Notes: generated by a model from the letters alone, not told the origin. 64,000 bases of DNA from Leadbetterella sp. (GCA_019638185.1 JAHBUH010000001.1:248001-312000); one strand, 5' to 3'. Counted from the first letter of the stretch, positions 44,830 through 53,714 are shown. Made by a program: numbers and translations.

Positions 44830-45838
44830 TTACCGGAAGATCATCCGGGAGCTGACTCCCGCAAAACTGAAACCCCTGTACCTCCTGCACGGGACGGAGC
44901 CTTATTACATAGACAGCCTGGCGGATAAGATCCTGGAGATCGCCATTCCCGAATACGAGAAGGGTTTTAACGAATACGTGCTTTACGGCAAAGACGTAAG
45001 CGTGGGCGATGTGCTGAACTATGCCCGGAAATTCCCCATGATGGCGGAACGTCAGCTGGTGATGGTGCGGGAAGCCCACGCCATAGGTGACCTGGGCCAG
45101 AAAGACGCCCAGGGACTGCTGGAGAGCTACGCCCGGAACCCGCTGGATTCCACCCTGCTGGTCCTGTGCTTCGGAAAACCCCAGGATGAGCGCAAAACCT
45201 GGGTGAAATCATTTGCTGTCAAGGGCGAGATTCATAACTTCAAAAAAATGTATGACTCGGAAGTGCCGGATTTCATTTCCGAACTGTGCCGGGAAGAAAA
45301 TATAAAGATCAGCCCCAAGGCCGTTCAGTTGCTCAGTGAGCATCTGGGAAATAACCCCCAGGCCATCAGTAACGAACTGGATAAAATAAAGATCAACCTG
45401 AAAGAGGGCGAGGGCGTGGATGCCGATATTATTGAGCGTTTTGTGGGTGTATCCAAGGAATTTAATGTATTTGAGCTTCAGAAGGCCCTGACCGATAAAA
45501 ACGCTACCAAGGCCTTCCGCATAGCCCACTATTTCGGAAGCAACGCCAAAGATCACCCGTTGGCCATGAACGTGATAGCACTGTACAATTTCTTTTCAAA
45601 GGTACTGCTGCTGCACGGACTGGGTAACCGGCCGGATGCCGACCTGGCACGTATCCTGGGGGTAAACCCTTACTTTCTGAAAGACTATAAGCGGGCCGCA
45701 CAGGCCTACTCTTTACCCCAGTTGAGAAGGGCCATCCATGCCTTACGGCTGGCCGATGCCCGGTCTAAGGGGGTGGATGCCGGTAGTGCCATGGAATCAG
45801 ATATTTATAAGGAGCTGATCTACAGTTTCCTCGGTTAA
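44819..45838 (+). CDS. holA: DNA polymerase III subunit delta
   Basis: A 339-residue clamp-loader subunit that opens the sliding clamp. The N-terminal AAA+-like domain begins with PLYLLHGTEPYYIDSLADKI and has the LVMVREAHAIG region; a helical central part includes SEHLGNNPQAISNELDKI; the C-terminal collar domain includes FNVFELQKALTDKNATKAF. It overlaps the previous gene by 11 bases. No defects are visible. This is the last gene of the phoH-to-holA run; a gap of 136 bases follows. Confidence 0.93.
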   Translation: MANNYRKIIRELTPAKLKPLYLLHGTEPYYIDSLADKILEIAIPEYEKGFNEYVLYGKDVSVGDVLNYARKFPMMAERQLVMVREAHAIGDLGQKDAQGLLESYARNPLDSTLLVLCFGKPQDERKTWVKSFAVKGEIHNFKKMYDSEVPDFISELCREENIKISPKAVQLLSEHLGNNPQAISNELDKIKINLKEGEGVDADIIERFVGVSKEFNVFELQKALTDKNATKAFRIAHYFGSNAKDHPLAMNVIALYNFFSKVLLLHGLGNRPDADLARILGVNPYFLKDYKRAAQAYSLPQLRRAIHALRLADARSKGVDAGSAMESDIYKELIYSFLG

Positions 45839-45841
45839 ATA

Positions 45842-45907
45842 TTTCTCACAGGAGGTGCGGAGTGCCGAAGATAAAAATGGGTATCTGTCCGTGCATTCTG
45901 TGAGAAA
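45842..45907. repeat. Long-range 10-base inverted repeat after holA
   Basis: TTTCTCACAG (45842-45851) and CTGTGAGAAA (45898-45907) are perfect complements 46 bases apart. The right arm is followed by A residues, not T residues, so it is not a normal plus-strand terminator. It lies 67 bases before the histidine kinase ATG. Confidence 0.5.
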
Positions 45908-45974
45908 AAAATAAACACCTGTATCTGTTTCCCGATTTTTCTGCATAAATTTCATGGAAGTTTTACCCTGATCT

Positions 45975-47846
45975 ATGAAGAACCGTTACCTGTTTATTCT
46001 GCTATTTCTCACTGTAATAAAAGCCTGGGGTCAGGTACCCAAAACGGAAGACTCCCTGAAAGTATACCTGGAAGTACAGCCAAGGGATACTAATTACGTA
46101 CGGGCTTTGAATGAATATTCCTTTATAAAAGTCAAGAACGGCGATTTTAAAAAAGCGAATGAGTTGATCGATGAAATGGATCAACTGGCGCAAAAGCTGG
46201 ACTATAAACAGGGTTTATACTATACGATCAATATGCGGGGGGTGGTGGAATATTCCAACCGGAACCCCAAAAAAGCCATGGAATATTTTTTAAAGGCACA
46301 TGAAGTCATTGAGAAATATAATCTTCCCAAAGAAAGACTCCAGAATTCTTTGAATAATATCGGAATTATTTATGACCAGATGGGTGACCGCGAAAATGCC
46401 ACCCGCTATGCCGTAGAGCTGATCAAATACCAGGAGAAACATCAGCTTAATCCCCTGAAGAGCTGGCCGTATGACCAGCTGGGGACTAATCTTAAATTTT
46501 ACAAGAAATATAAGGAAGCCCTGATTTACTATCAGAAAGGCTTTGAAATAGAAAAGGCCCGGAATGATTTTACGGGAATGGCCATCGGAGAAAACAAAAT
46601 AGGTGCAGTTTATGATGACATGGAGCAATACGATCTGGCAGAAAGCCATTATAAGAAAGGCCTGGCGTATGCGGAAAAGGTGAATTATAAGATGCTTCAA
46701 TCGGAGTTATTAACTAACCTGGGCCTGATTTACAGGAAAACCAAAGATTATGCCCGCTCGGAGAAATGCCTGAAAAGAAGTATGGCGCTGTGCCAGGAAA
46801 TTGGCCTGCGTATCCCTTTAAAAACCATTTACCATAACCTGGGCGACCTGTACTTTTTTAAGCAGAATTACGCCCTGTCCGAAAAATATTACCTGGATGC
46901 CCTGGAAATTGCCAAAGAAACCGAACAGCCGGATTACCTCTATACTGCTAACCTGGCCCTGGCAGAGCTGTACGAACAAACGGAAGACTATAAGCAGGCG
47001 TATACCTACCGCGTAGCTTCGGAAGTGGCCAAAGATTCCATATTCAAGATAGAAACCGCCCAGTCCACGGAAGAAATGCTCCGTAAATATGAAACGGAGA
47101 AAAAAGAGCAGGAGATCGCCTTGTTAAACATTAAAAATGAAAAGGCGTCATTGGTAAACAAAGGCCTGATCGGGGGAAGCTTGGCCCTGGTCATGCTGGC
47201 CGGGCTTTCCGTGGTTTACCTGAATAACCGCAGTAAGCTGAGGAGGCTGCAGGAATCCCAGAAGCTGAGAAATAAAATTGCCAGTGACCTGCACGATGAG
47301 ATCGGGAGTACCCTGAGCAGCATCATGCTGATCAGTGACATGGCCCAAAAGAAAGAAGGCAGCGATCAGCGCATGTTTTCCAAGATCAATTCTGATTCTA
47401 AAACTGTGATGCAGTCGGTAGATGAGATCATCTGGTCTATCAGCCCCGTGCACGATAACCTGCAGGGCATTATGCTCCGGCTGCGGGAGTTTGCTGCGCC
47501 CCTCGCGGAATCGGGCGGGTTTTCATTTGAGATCAGTGCAGGCCCGGACGTGGGCCAACTGACCCTGGCAGCCGATGTACGCCGGAACCTCTATCTCATC
47601 ATTAAGGAGGGCGTGAATAACCTGGCCAAGTATTCCGGCGCTACGGAAGCAAAAGTGCATTTTGAGCGACAGAAAAATACGCTGATAATTACCGTTCAGG
47701 ACAATGGCCGTGGTTTTGATCCCGGGCAGGAGTCCGTTCGTAACGGCCTGAAAAATATGAAGAGCCGGGCAGAGGAGATCGGGGCCCGCCTGGATATCCG
47801 CTCTTCGGCCTCCGGTACGGTACTCGCGCTGGAAGTGCCGTTTTGA
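45975..47846 (+). CDS. TPR-containing sensor histidine kinase (HisKA_3 type)
   Basis: A 623-residue membrane kinase. A signal-peptide-like N-terminus (MKNRYLFILLFLTVIKAWG) precedes about seven TPR units (30-360) in the periplasm. A coiled segment and one membrane span (about 396-414, GGSLALVMLAGLSVVYL) follow. The dimerisation helix has His440 in LHDEIGSTLSSIMLIS, as in NarX/LytS-like kinases, and the ATPase has NLAKYSGATEA and DNGRGFD. Partner response regulator is not adjacent, so the signal and target are unknown. Confidence 0.9.
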   Translation: MKNRYLFILLFLTVIKAWGQVPKTEDSLKVYLEVQPRDTNYVRALNEYSFIKVKNGDFKKANELIDEMDQLAQKLDYKQGLYYTINMRGVVEYSNRNPKKAMEYFLKAHEVIEKYNLPKERLQNSLNNIGIIYDQMGDRENATRYAVELIKYQEKHQLNPLKSWPYDQLGTNLKFYKKYKEALIYYQKGFEIEKARNDFTGMAIGENKIGAVYDDMEQYDLAESHYKKGLAYAEKVNYKMLQSELLTNLGLIYRKTKDYARSEKCLKRSMALCQEIGLRIPLKTIYHNLGDLYFFKQNYALSEKYYLDALEIAKETEQPDYLYTANLALAELYEQTEDYKQAYTYRVASEVAKDSIFKIETAQSTEEMLRKYETEKKEQEIALLNIKNEKASLVNKGLIGGSLALVMLAGLSVVYLNNRSKLRRLQESQKLRNKIASDLHDEIGSTLSSIMLISDMAQKKEGSDQRMFSKINSDSKTVMQSVDEIIWSISPVHDNLQGIMLRLREFAAPLAESGGFSFEISAGPDVGQLTLAADVRRNLYLIIKEGVNNLAKYSGATEAKVHFERQKNTLIITVQDNGRGFDPGQESVRNGLKNMKSRAEEIGARLDIRSSASGTVLALEVPF

Positions 47847-47850
47847 GGAT

Positions 47851-47934
47851 GGGCACGGGGCTTTAGCAGATATCGGACCGTTCTCCGGGTACCGGGCTCC
47901 ACCGCCGGAAGTGCTGTTTTAAAGCCCGGCGCCC
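47851..47934. repeat. Inverted repeat and duplicated gene end between convergent genes
   Basis: GGGCACGGGGCTTT (47851-47864) and AAAGCCCGGCGCCC (47921-47934) are near-perfect complements (12 of 14). Inside, CCGGAAGTGCTGTTTTAA (47905-47922) repeats with three mismatches the last 18 bases of the kinase gene (47829-47846). The gap lies between the kinase and the beta-propeller gene. Confidence 0.5.
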
Positions 47935-48954
47935 TTATGGAATATACACAATGGCATTCGGCTTCAGGCCGGTAGAAATTCCTTTTATTTTTTGTTTGGT
48001 CTCCAGGCTAAAAATTTCCACGGTATTCTGCTTCTGGTTCACCAGCCACACCTTATCCTTCAGGAACATAAACTGGTGAGGATCATTTTCTGTAGCGATC
48101 TGGTGTTTCATCTCCCATTTTGTGCCGTTTTTGCGGTAAACATAGAGGTAATTCTGCCCTTTGGCACAGATCCACAGGTCGCCGTCGGGTGAAAAAGCCG
48201 AAAAGCCCGGCGAAAAACTAAAGTCGATATGCTCCGTAACGCGCAGTTCATCCAGGTTCACAAAATTCAGCGATTTCTGGTTGGCATTCTCCACGATCAC
48301 CTGGCCGGCATCTTTCCCGGGCCAGACATTGGTAGGGAAGGGATCTACTTTCACTTCCCGTAAAACCTTCTTTGTAGCAGCATCTATCACCGTCAGGAAA
48401 GAAGATTCCATGCAGGTGACCAGCACGTAGCGCCCGTCCCCTGAAAAAACCACCTCGTGCGGGTCCGCACCCACCGTGATCTCCCGGATGAGGCTGCCGT
48501 TACTACTGTTATACACCATGATCCGCCCGGAATGGGAAACCAGGCCGGTCCATATCTCGCTTCCGTCGCTAGAAAACACGGCGTTATGGTTGGCAAAAGG
48601 TACGCTGATGGTCCGTTCATTCTTTTGGGTATCCCGGTTAAACACCACCACATGACCGCCGGCCTGGAGGTTATGCAGGCCGTCATGGCCACCGGAAAAG
48701 TCGTACTCAGGCAGGGCAAACGCAAAACGCCGCTGATCAGTACTCACCCCGATATGATGAATAAAGGTATTATAGGGAGCGGAAATAAAGAGGCGGTCAC
48801 GCTCCTCGTAGGTGTCGGGGTCTATGACCGAAAGACTGTTTTCGCCACCGTTCACCACCAGTACGGAAGGCTGCTGAAGGGTAGCCGGAATCTCCGTTGA
48901 GTTCCTTTCACAGGCCGTCAGCAGAAGAAACAGGGCAGGGTAGATGAAGCGCAT
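47935..48954 (-). CDS. Beta-propeller (YncE-like) lipoprotein
   Basis: A 339-residue exported lipoprotein (ATG 48954; signal MRFIYPALFLLLTAC, lipobox near Cys15). Repeated blade motifs such as SVLVVNGGENSLSVIDPDTYEE, HEVVFSGDGRYVLVTCMESSFLTVIDAATKKV (part: VVFSGDGRYVLVT) and PHQFMFLKDKVWLVNQKQNTVEIF mark a seven-bladed propeller of the YncE/PQQ-like type. Role is unknown. A frame from ATG 49005 is also open but would read through the hairpin at 48955; the signal peptide favours 48954. It lies after the small secreted protein gene, beyond a terminator-like hairpin. Confidence 0.86.
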   Translation of the reverse strand: MRFIYPALFLLLTACERNSTEIPATLQQPSVLVVNGGENSLSVIDPDTYEERDRLFISAPYNTFIHHIGVSTDQRRFAFALPEYDFSGGHDGLHNLQAGGHVVVFNRDTQKNERTISVPFANHNAVFSSDGSEIWTGLVSHSGRIMVYNSSNGSLIREITVGADPHEVVFSGDGRYVLVTCMESSFLTVIDAATKKVLREVKVDPFPTNVWPGKDAGQVIVENANQKSLNFVNLDELRVTEHIDFSFSPGFSAFSPDGDLWICAKGQNYLYVYRKNGTKWEMKHQIATENDPHQFMFLKDKVWLVNQKQNTVEIFSLETKQKIKGISTGLKPNAIVYIP

Positions 48955-48985
48955 AAAAAAACGTTGCCTTTTTAAAGACAACGTT
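48955..48985 (-). terminator. Terminator-like hairpin abutting a start codon
   Basis: On the minus strand AACGTTGTCTTT and AAAGGCAACGTT form a stem of up to 12 pairs (one G-U) with practically no loop, so about 10 pairs with a small loop, followed by seven T residues. The T-run ends directly at the ATG of the beta-propeller gene. It fits the end of the small gene at 49008-49241, but also a possible attenuator for the propeller gene. Confidence 0.75.
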
Positions 48986-49007
48986 CTTCTTATTACAATA
49001 TTCAATT

Positions 49008-49241
49008 TTACTTATAAATCAATGAGAATAAAAAACGGGTTACCGATTTACCGCCTTCACGGGCTATTTCCTTCGTGGTCTCCGAGAAGGCCTCTTCTTT
49101 CACCTGGGTTTCTTTCATCTTATCAGCGGCCATAACCTCTTCGGAGGCCAATGCCGTTTGCTCGTGCGCAGCCTGGTAAACTAAGGCGCCGAAGGCTATA
49201 GTGGCACAGAATAACAGGATCAGTAAAGCGTATTTTTTCAT
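49008..49241 (-). CDS. Small hypothetical secreted or membrane-anchored protein
   Basis: A 77-residue protein with an N-terminal hydrophobic segment (ALLILLFCATIAFGALVYQ, about 4-22), then a polar, Glu/Lys-rich tail (ADKMKETQVKEEAFSETTKEIAR) ending with KSVTRFLFSLIYK. I recognise no family. It could be a membrane-anchored small periplasmic protein. It lies 64 bases from fumC's 3' end in the same orientation, and is followed by the hairpin at 48955. Confidence 0.6.
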   Translation of the reverse strand: MKKYALLILLFCATIAFGALVYQAAHEQTALASEEVMAADKMKETQVKEEAFSETTKEIAREGGKSVTRFLFSLIYK

Positions 49242-49305
49242 CGGATTACTCTTATCCTACAAATTTGTAAAGGAAAATTGAATGATCCAAATTTTCCCGG
49301 AATTA

Positions 49306-50703
49306 TTATATCTTGCCTACCATATTTTCCGGTTTCACCCATTCGTCAAACTCCTCCGGTGTCAGGTAACCCAGGGCCACCGCGGTTTCTTTCAGCGTAC
49401 TGCCGTTTTTATGGGCCGTCTGGGCTATTTCTGCCGCTTTGTAATACCCGATCTTCGTATTAAGCGCGGTTACCAGCATCAGCGAGTTATTCACGTGTTT
49501 TGTGATGTTTTCCGTCAGCGGCTCGATGCCCACGGCACATTTATCATTGAAAGAAACGCAACTTTCACCGATCAGCCGGGCCGAATGCAGGAAGTTATAG
49601 ATCATCATGGGCTTAAATACATTTAGCTCAAAGTGCCCCGTGGCACCGCCGATGTTAATGGCCACATCATTCCCGAGCACCTGGGCAGCCACCATGGTCA
49701 TGGCCTCGCATTGGGTGGGGTTTACTTTTCCGGGCATGATGGAAGAGCCGGGCTCATTGTCCGGGATATAGATCTCACCGATCCCGGCGCGCGGGCCGGA
49801 AGACAGCATCCGGATGTCGTTACCGATCTTCATCAGGCTCACCGCTACGGTTTTCAAAGCGCCATGGGCTTCCACAATGGCATCGTGTGCAGCCAGGGCC
49901 TCAAACTTATTTTCAGCCGTCACAAAAGGCAGGCCGGTCAGTTCAGCGATCTTTTTAGCTACGGTTTCCGGGTAGCCGTCGGGGGTATTGATACCGGTAC
50001 CTACGGCGGTTCCGCCCAGGGCCAGCTCGGCCAGGTGAGGCAGCGTATTTTTAACGGCCTTCAGCCCGTGGCTCAGCTGGGAAACATAACCCGAGAACTC
50101 CTGCCCCAGGGTAAGCGGCGTGGCGTCCATAAAGTGGGTACGTCCTATCTTCACCACCTTCATAAAGTCTTTCGACTTCCTTTCCAGGGTATCGCGCAGC
50201 TTTTCAATGCCGGGAAGGGTCACTTCCACCAGCATTTTATAGGCGGCGATGTGCATGGCGGTAGGGAAGGTGTCGTTAGACGACTGCGACTTATTCACGT
50301 CGTCATTGGGGTGGATAAACTTGGTCTTATCCGTCAGTTCGCCGCCTTTGATCACATGCGCCCGGTAGGCGATGACCTCGTTACAGTTCATGTTCGACTG
50401 CGTACCGGAACCCGTCTGCCATACCACCAGCGGAAACTGGTCATCCAGCCTGCCTTCCAGGATCTCGCCGCATACCTGGCCGATCAGCCCGGCTTTTTCG
50501 GCATCCAGCACACCGGCATCCTGGTTAGCCAGGGCAGCACCGTGTTTCAGGTAGGCAAATGCCCGAATGATCTCCTTCGGCATTTTATTGATGTCCTGTG
50601 CTATTTTGAAGTTTTCAATGGAGCGTTGCGTTTGCGCGCCCCAATACACATGAGCCGGTACTTTTACCTCGCCCATCGTATCTTTTTCTATTCTGAATTC
50701 CAT
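49306..50703 (-). CDS. fumC: Class II fumarate hydratase
   Basis: A 465-residue TCA-cycle enzyme for fumarate to malate. The class II motifs are all present: [15 protein letters not shown] near residues 97-111, [18 protein letters not shown] in the A site, [11 protein letters not shown], and the signature [16 protein letters not shown] near 316-331 with the catalytic-loop Ser. It has a recognisable promoter at 50730. The product would act as a soluble homotetramer. Confidence 0.97.
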   Translation of the reverse strand: MEFRIEKDTMGEVKVPAHVYWGAQTQRSIENFKIAQDINKMPKEIIRAFAYLKHGAALANQDAGVLDAEKAGLIGQVCGEILEGRLDDQFPLVVWQTGSGTQSNMNCNEVIAYRAHVIKGGELTDKTKFIHPNDDVNKSQSSNDTFPTAMHIAAYKMLVEVTLPGIEKLRDTLERKSKDFMKVVKIGRTHFMDATPLTLGQEFSGYVSQLSHGLKAVKNTLPHLAELALGGTAVGTGINTPDGYPETVAKKIAELTGLPFVTAENKFEALAAHDAIVEAHGALKTVAVSLMKIGNDIRMLSSGPRAGIGEIYIPDNEPGSSIMPGKVNPTQCEAMTMVAAQVLGNDVAINIGGATGHFELNVFKPMMIYNFLHSARLIGESCVSFNDKCAVGIEPLTENITKHVNNSLMLVTALNTKIGYYKAAEIAQTAHKNGSTLKETAVALGYLTPEEFDEWVKPENMVGKI

Positions 50704-50729
50704 TCGCAGGTTGTATTATAGTTAATATG

Positions 50730-50761
50730 CAAATTTATTGGTATGTACCGTAAAATTCCAA
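50730..50761 (-). promoter_or_regulatory. fumC promoter
   Basis: On the minus strand TTG (50759-50761) is 21 bases ahead of TAAATTTG (50730-50737), an exact TAnnTTTG match; the start codon is 26 bases downstream. This is one of the best-formed Bacteroidota-type promoters in the window. Confidence 0.65.
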
Positions 50762-50880
50762 TAATAGGGGGGAGTATTTGACCCCGGATACAAAAAAAAA
50801 CTAAAATGGGTGGAATGGTGTTTTTTTTGTTAAATTGGCACGTTTTTCAACCTATTCAATTAATTAACCCTGTCTTGTGT

Positions 50881-52113
50881 ATGAGCGGAGCTATTCGTTT
50901 TAAATTATCATTTATGATGTTCCTCGAGTTTTTTATCTGGGGAGCATGGTTTGTTACCTTAGGTACATTTCTCGGGAAAAACCTGAGTGCCACCGGGGCG
51001 GAAATGTCCAATATCTTCGGTACCCAATCCTGGGGTGCCATCATCGCCCCCTTTATCGTAGGGCTCATTGCCGACCGCTATTTTAACGCGGAAAGGATTC
51101 TGGGCGTGCTTCACCTGGTGGGAGCGGGACTGATGTATATGATGTACAAATCCGGAACTGCCGGCGAATTTTTCCCTTATGTGTTGGGGTACATGATCCT
51201 GTTTATGCCTACCCTGGCCCTGGTAAACTCCATCTCTTTCCGTCAGCTCAGCGATCCCGAAAAGCAGTTTTCCGGTATCCGGATCTGGGGAACCATCGGT
51301 TGGATCGTAGCCGGGCTGGCCATCAGCTTTTTCTCCTGGGACTCCGCCGAGGCCATAGAAGGAGGGATGCTGCGCAATACCTTCCTGATGGCGTCTGTCG
51401 TATCTGTGATTCTGGGTGTTTACAGCTTCCTGCTGCCCGCCACTCCGCCGGTGAAAGCGGGTGACAGCAGCCAGTCGTCTGTTTCCGACATCCTCGGCCT
51501 GGATGCCCTGAAGCTGCTGAAAGACAGGAACTTCCTGATATTTTTCCTTTCATCGGTACTGATCTGTATCCCGCTGGCCTTCTACTATCAGAACGCTAAC
51601 CCTTTCCTGGCGGAGATCGGTATGGGTAACCCTACCGCCAAAATGACCATCGGCCAGGCCTCTGAGGTACTTTTCCTGCTGGCTTTACCGGTATTCTTCA
51701 AGCGCTTCGGCTTTAAAAATACCATTCTCCTGGCTATGCTGGCCTGGGCACTCCGCTACCTGCTGTTTGCATACGGCAATGCCGGTGACCTGAGCTTTAT
51801 GCTGCTGCTGGGTATTGCCCTGCACGGAATCTGCTACGATTTCTTCTTTGTAGCCGGCCAGATCTACACCGATGCCAAAGCCGGAGAAAAGTACAAAAGT
51901 GCCGCACAGGGGCTGATTTCACTGGCCACCTACGGCGTAGGTATGCTGATCGGGTTCTGGGCCGCCGGACTCATCAGCGACAGCTACGTAGCGCTGAAAG
52001 AAACAGATATCAGCATGTTCTGGCAGAAAGTATGGATCATCCCGGCGGGAATCGCCTTTGCGGTGATGCTGCTGTTCCTGCTGCTCTTCAAAAACGAGAA
52101 AGTAGAGTCATAA
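50881..52113 (+). CDS. Nucleoside permease (NupG/XapB-type MFS transporter)
   Basis: A 410-residue major-facilitator transporter with 12 hydrophobic spans. The opening FMMFLEFFIWGAWFVTLGTFL and the box GAIIAPFIVGLIADRYF, then FRQLSDPEKQFSGIRIWGTIGWI, are the pattern of the nucleoside:H+ symporter family. The ATG at 50881 is chosen; an in-frame ATG at 50806 adds 25 residues that look non-coding. It probably imports nucleosides. A strong palindromic terminator follows. Confidence 0.9.
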   Translation: MSGAIRFKLSFMMFLEFFIWGAWFVTLGTFLGKNLSATGAEMSNIFGTQSWGAIIAPFIVGLIADRYFNAERILGVLHLVGAGLMYMMYKSGTAGEFFPYVLGYMILFMPTLALVNSISFRQLSDPEKQFSGIRIWGTIGWIVAGLAISFFSWDSAEAIEGGMLRNTFLMASVVSVILGVYSFLLPATPPVKAGDSSQSSVSDILGLDALKLLKDRNFLIFFLSSVLICIPLAFYYQNANPFLAEIGMGNPTAKMTIGQASEVLFLLALPVFFKRFGFKNTILLAMLAWALRYLLFAYGNAGDLSFMLLLGIALHGICYDFFFVAGQIYTDAKAGEKYKSAAQGLISLATYGVGMLIGFWAAGLISDSYVALKETDISMFWQKVWIIPAGIAFAVMLLFLLLFKNEKVES

Positions 52114-52134
52114 GATAAAATAGTGTTTTTAGAT

Positions 52135-52172
52135 AGGCCGGATCCTGCATGCAGGATCCGGCCTGTTTTATT
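52135..52172 (+). terminator. Perfect 30-base palindrome terminator after the nucleoside permease gene
   Basis: The sequence 52135-52164 is a perfect palindrome with arms AGGCCGGATCCTGCA and TGCAGGATCCGGCCT, followed by GTTTTATTT. It ends the plus-strand transcript and overlaps nothing coding except the last bases of the T-run at the stop of the convergent lipoprotein gene. Confidence 0.85.
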
Positions 52173-52665
52173 TATAGATGGTGAGATATTGGCTGCATGC
52201 TCCTTTCTCTCCGTCTTTTGGCGGATTGATCACCTCGTTATTGACCATTAAGGTATTCGGATAAAAGGAATTTTTAGTGATAAAAGTGAATTTAAAAGTC
52301 ACTTTATCTTTACTACCATCCGGCCAATAAAGAGTTACATCCTGTACCTCGTTAGGGAGTGTATTATACGTAGCAAATACTCTGACATAATTAACACCAT
52401 CTTTCTCATAGAATATTATTTTCCCATCACTCACAGAAGCCAGACTATAGATTTCTCCCGGGCTATGTGAAAACTCTATCCTGGTTTGAGCGGCATTCAG
52501 ATAGTTTTTTGTAGTCGGGTTAAACAGGTCTTCTTCCGTACCTTTTTTAATAAGTGACACATCTGCATGAGTACTTAAATAGGTGCCTGTAGGCTTTTCG
52601 ACTTCTTCGTTTTTACAACTACTCATCAATAACAGGATGCAAATCAGTGAAAATAGGCTTTTCAT
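52168..52665 (-). CDS. Hypothetical lipoprotein
   Basis: A 165-residue exported lipoprotein (MKSLFSLICILLLMSSC, lipobox Cys17). The mature part (about 20-165) is a mix of beta-strand-like segments (IIFYEKDGVNYVRVFATY, KVTFKFTFITKNSF) with no motif I recognise. Its base composition is more AT-rich than the surrounding genes. It stands alone between a palindromic terminator and the truA gene. Confidence 0.72.
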   Translation of the reverse strand: MKSLFSLICILLLMSSCKNEEVEKPTGTYLSTHADVSLIKKGTEEDLFNPTTKNYLNAAQTRIEFSHSPGEIYSLASVSDGKIIFYEKDGVNYVRVFATYNTLPNEVQDVTLYWPDGSKDKVTFKFTFITKNSFYPNTLMVNNEVINPPKDGEKGACSQYLTIYK

Positions 52666-52882
52666 ACCGATACGAATTTAGATTTAGAAAATATTATATA
52701 TTGGATATTTTAAGCATTTAGAATGCCCAAATGTATAATATTCTTTCACTATCTAAACCACTATCTAAATCATTTTTTTGCAAAAATTTAGTTAACGGTA
52801 ATTTTTTTGGATTCAATACATTACAAGATATAACACATAAGATAACACTGGCCTTAGCGGGACATCTTATCCGATATTTTTC

Positions 52883-52890
52883 TATTTTTG
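52883..52890 (+). promoter_or_regulatory. Putative -7 box of truA
   Basis: TATTTTTG, an exact TAnnTTTG match, 74 bases ahead of the proposed GTG start at 52965. The 299-base gap 52666-52964 otherwise holds only the repeat at 52920. Confidence 0.45.
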
Positions 52891-52919
52891 CAGCAATTTT
52901 AATATTCCGGGGCGAAACC

Positions 52920-52949
52920 GTGGGGTCAGGTGACCCGGCGGTGGGGTCA
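52920..52949 (+). repeat. Duplicated nonamer and hairpin in the truA leader
   Basis: GTGGGGTCA occurs at 52920-52928 and 52941-52949, 21 bases apart. The first copy also pairs with TGACCC: GGGTCA (52923-52928) and TGACCC (52931-52936) form a hairpin with a two-base loop. It lies between the truA -7 box and start codon. Confidence 0.5.
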
Positions 52950-52964
52950 TCCGGACGGCTAAGT

Positions 52965-53714
52965 GTGAGATATTTTATTGAAATAAGTTACCTGGGGACC
53001 CATTTTCACGGCTGGCAGCTGCAGGATGGCGTGCCTACTATACAGGGAGAGGTGGAGAAGGCGCTGAGTACGGTGCTGAATACGCCGGTTTTTATCCAGG
53101 GGAGCAGCCGTACAGATACGGGCGTGCATGCGCGTCAGCAGTTTGCGCATTTTGATGTGGCTGTGGAGCTGACGGCTCCCGTTATTGACCGGCTGAACCG
53201 GTTTCTTCCGCGCGATATTTCGGTGCGGAACCTATACCCGGTGAAAGAAGATACGCATGCGCGCTTTGATGCCATCGGCCGGAAGTACGTCTATCGTATT
53301 CTCCACCGGAAAGACCCTTTTAAAAAGGAGTTTTCGGCGCTTTATACCCGTCAACCTGACGTGGCGCTGATGAACCGCGCTGCGGAAATCCTTTTTAATT
53401 ATACTGATTTTCAGTGTTTCAGCAAGGTTAAAACCAATGTGCTGACCTTTAACTGTACGCTGGAAGAAGCAGTCTGGCGGGAAGCCGACGGCACCCTCGA
53501 GTTTCATATCACGGCTAACCGTTTCCTGCGGGGCATGGTCAGGGCGGTGGTGGGTACCCTGCTGGATGTGGGGTATGGTAAGACCAGCCTGGAGGCGTTT
53601 GAAAAGATCATCCTGAGCAAAGACCGGACGAAAGCCGGTTCGGCCTCCAAAGCGGAGGGCCTGACACTGGAAAGAGTATATTACCCGGAAGGGTATTTTA
53701 AGGAGAAGTTATAA
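52965..53714 (+). CDS. truA: tRNA pseudouridine synthase A
   Basis: A 249-residue enzyme that makes pseudouridine at positions 38-40 of tRNA anticodon arms. GTG 52965 gives the family start (VRYFIEISYLGTHFHGWQ); the upstream in-frame extension of 78 codons is low-complexity and not credible. The catalytic Asp51 is in SSRTDTGVHARQQ, and RYVYRILHRKDP-like and ANRFLRGMVRAVVGTLLDVG segments match the family. The Sua5-type gene follows after 72 bases in the same orientation. Confidence 0.93.
   Translation: MRYFIEISYLGTHFHGWQLQDGVPTIQGEVEKALSTVLNTPVFIQGSSRTDTGVHARQQFAHFDVAVELTAPVIDRLNRFLPRDISVRNLYPVKEDTHARFDAIGRKYVYRILHRKDPFKKEFSALYTRQPDVALMNRAAEILFNYTDFQCFSKVKTNVLTFNCTLEEAVWREADGTLEFHITANRFLRGMVRAVVGTLLDVGYGKTSLEAFEKIILSKDRTKAGSASKAEGLTLERVYYPEGYFKEKL

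Noticed and set aside
45877-45903. An eight-codon frame (MGICPCIL) in the holA-kinase gap
   Set aside because: Too short, and it lies inside the inverted repeat; no evidence of translation.
49633-50721. A 362-codon plus-strand open frame opposite fumC
   Set aside because: fumC is fully conserved on the other strand, and the opposite frame reads as His/Gln-rich noise.
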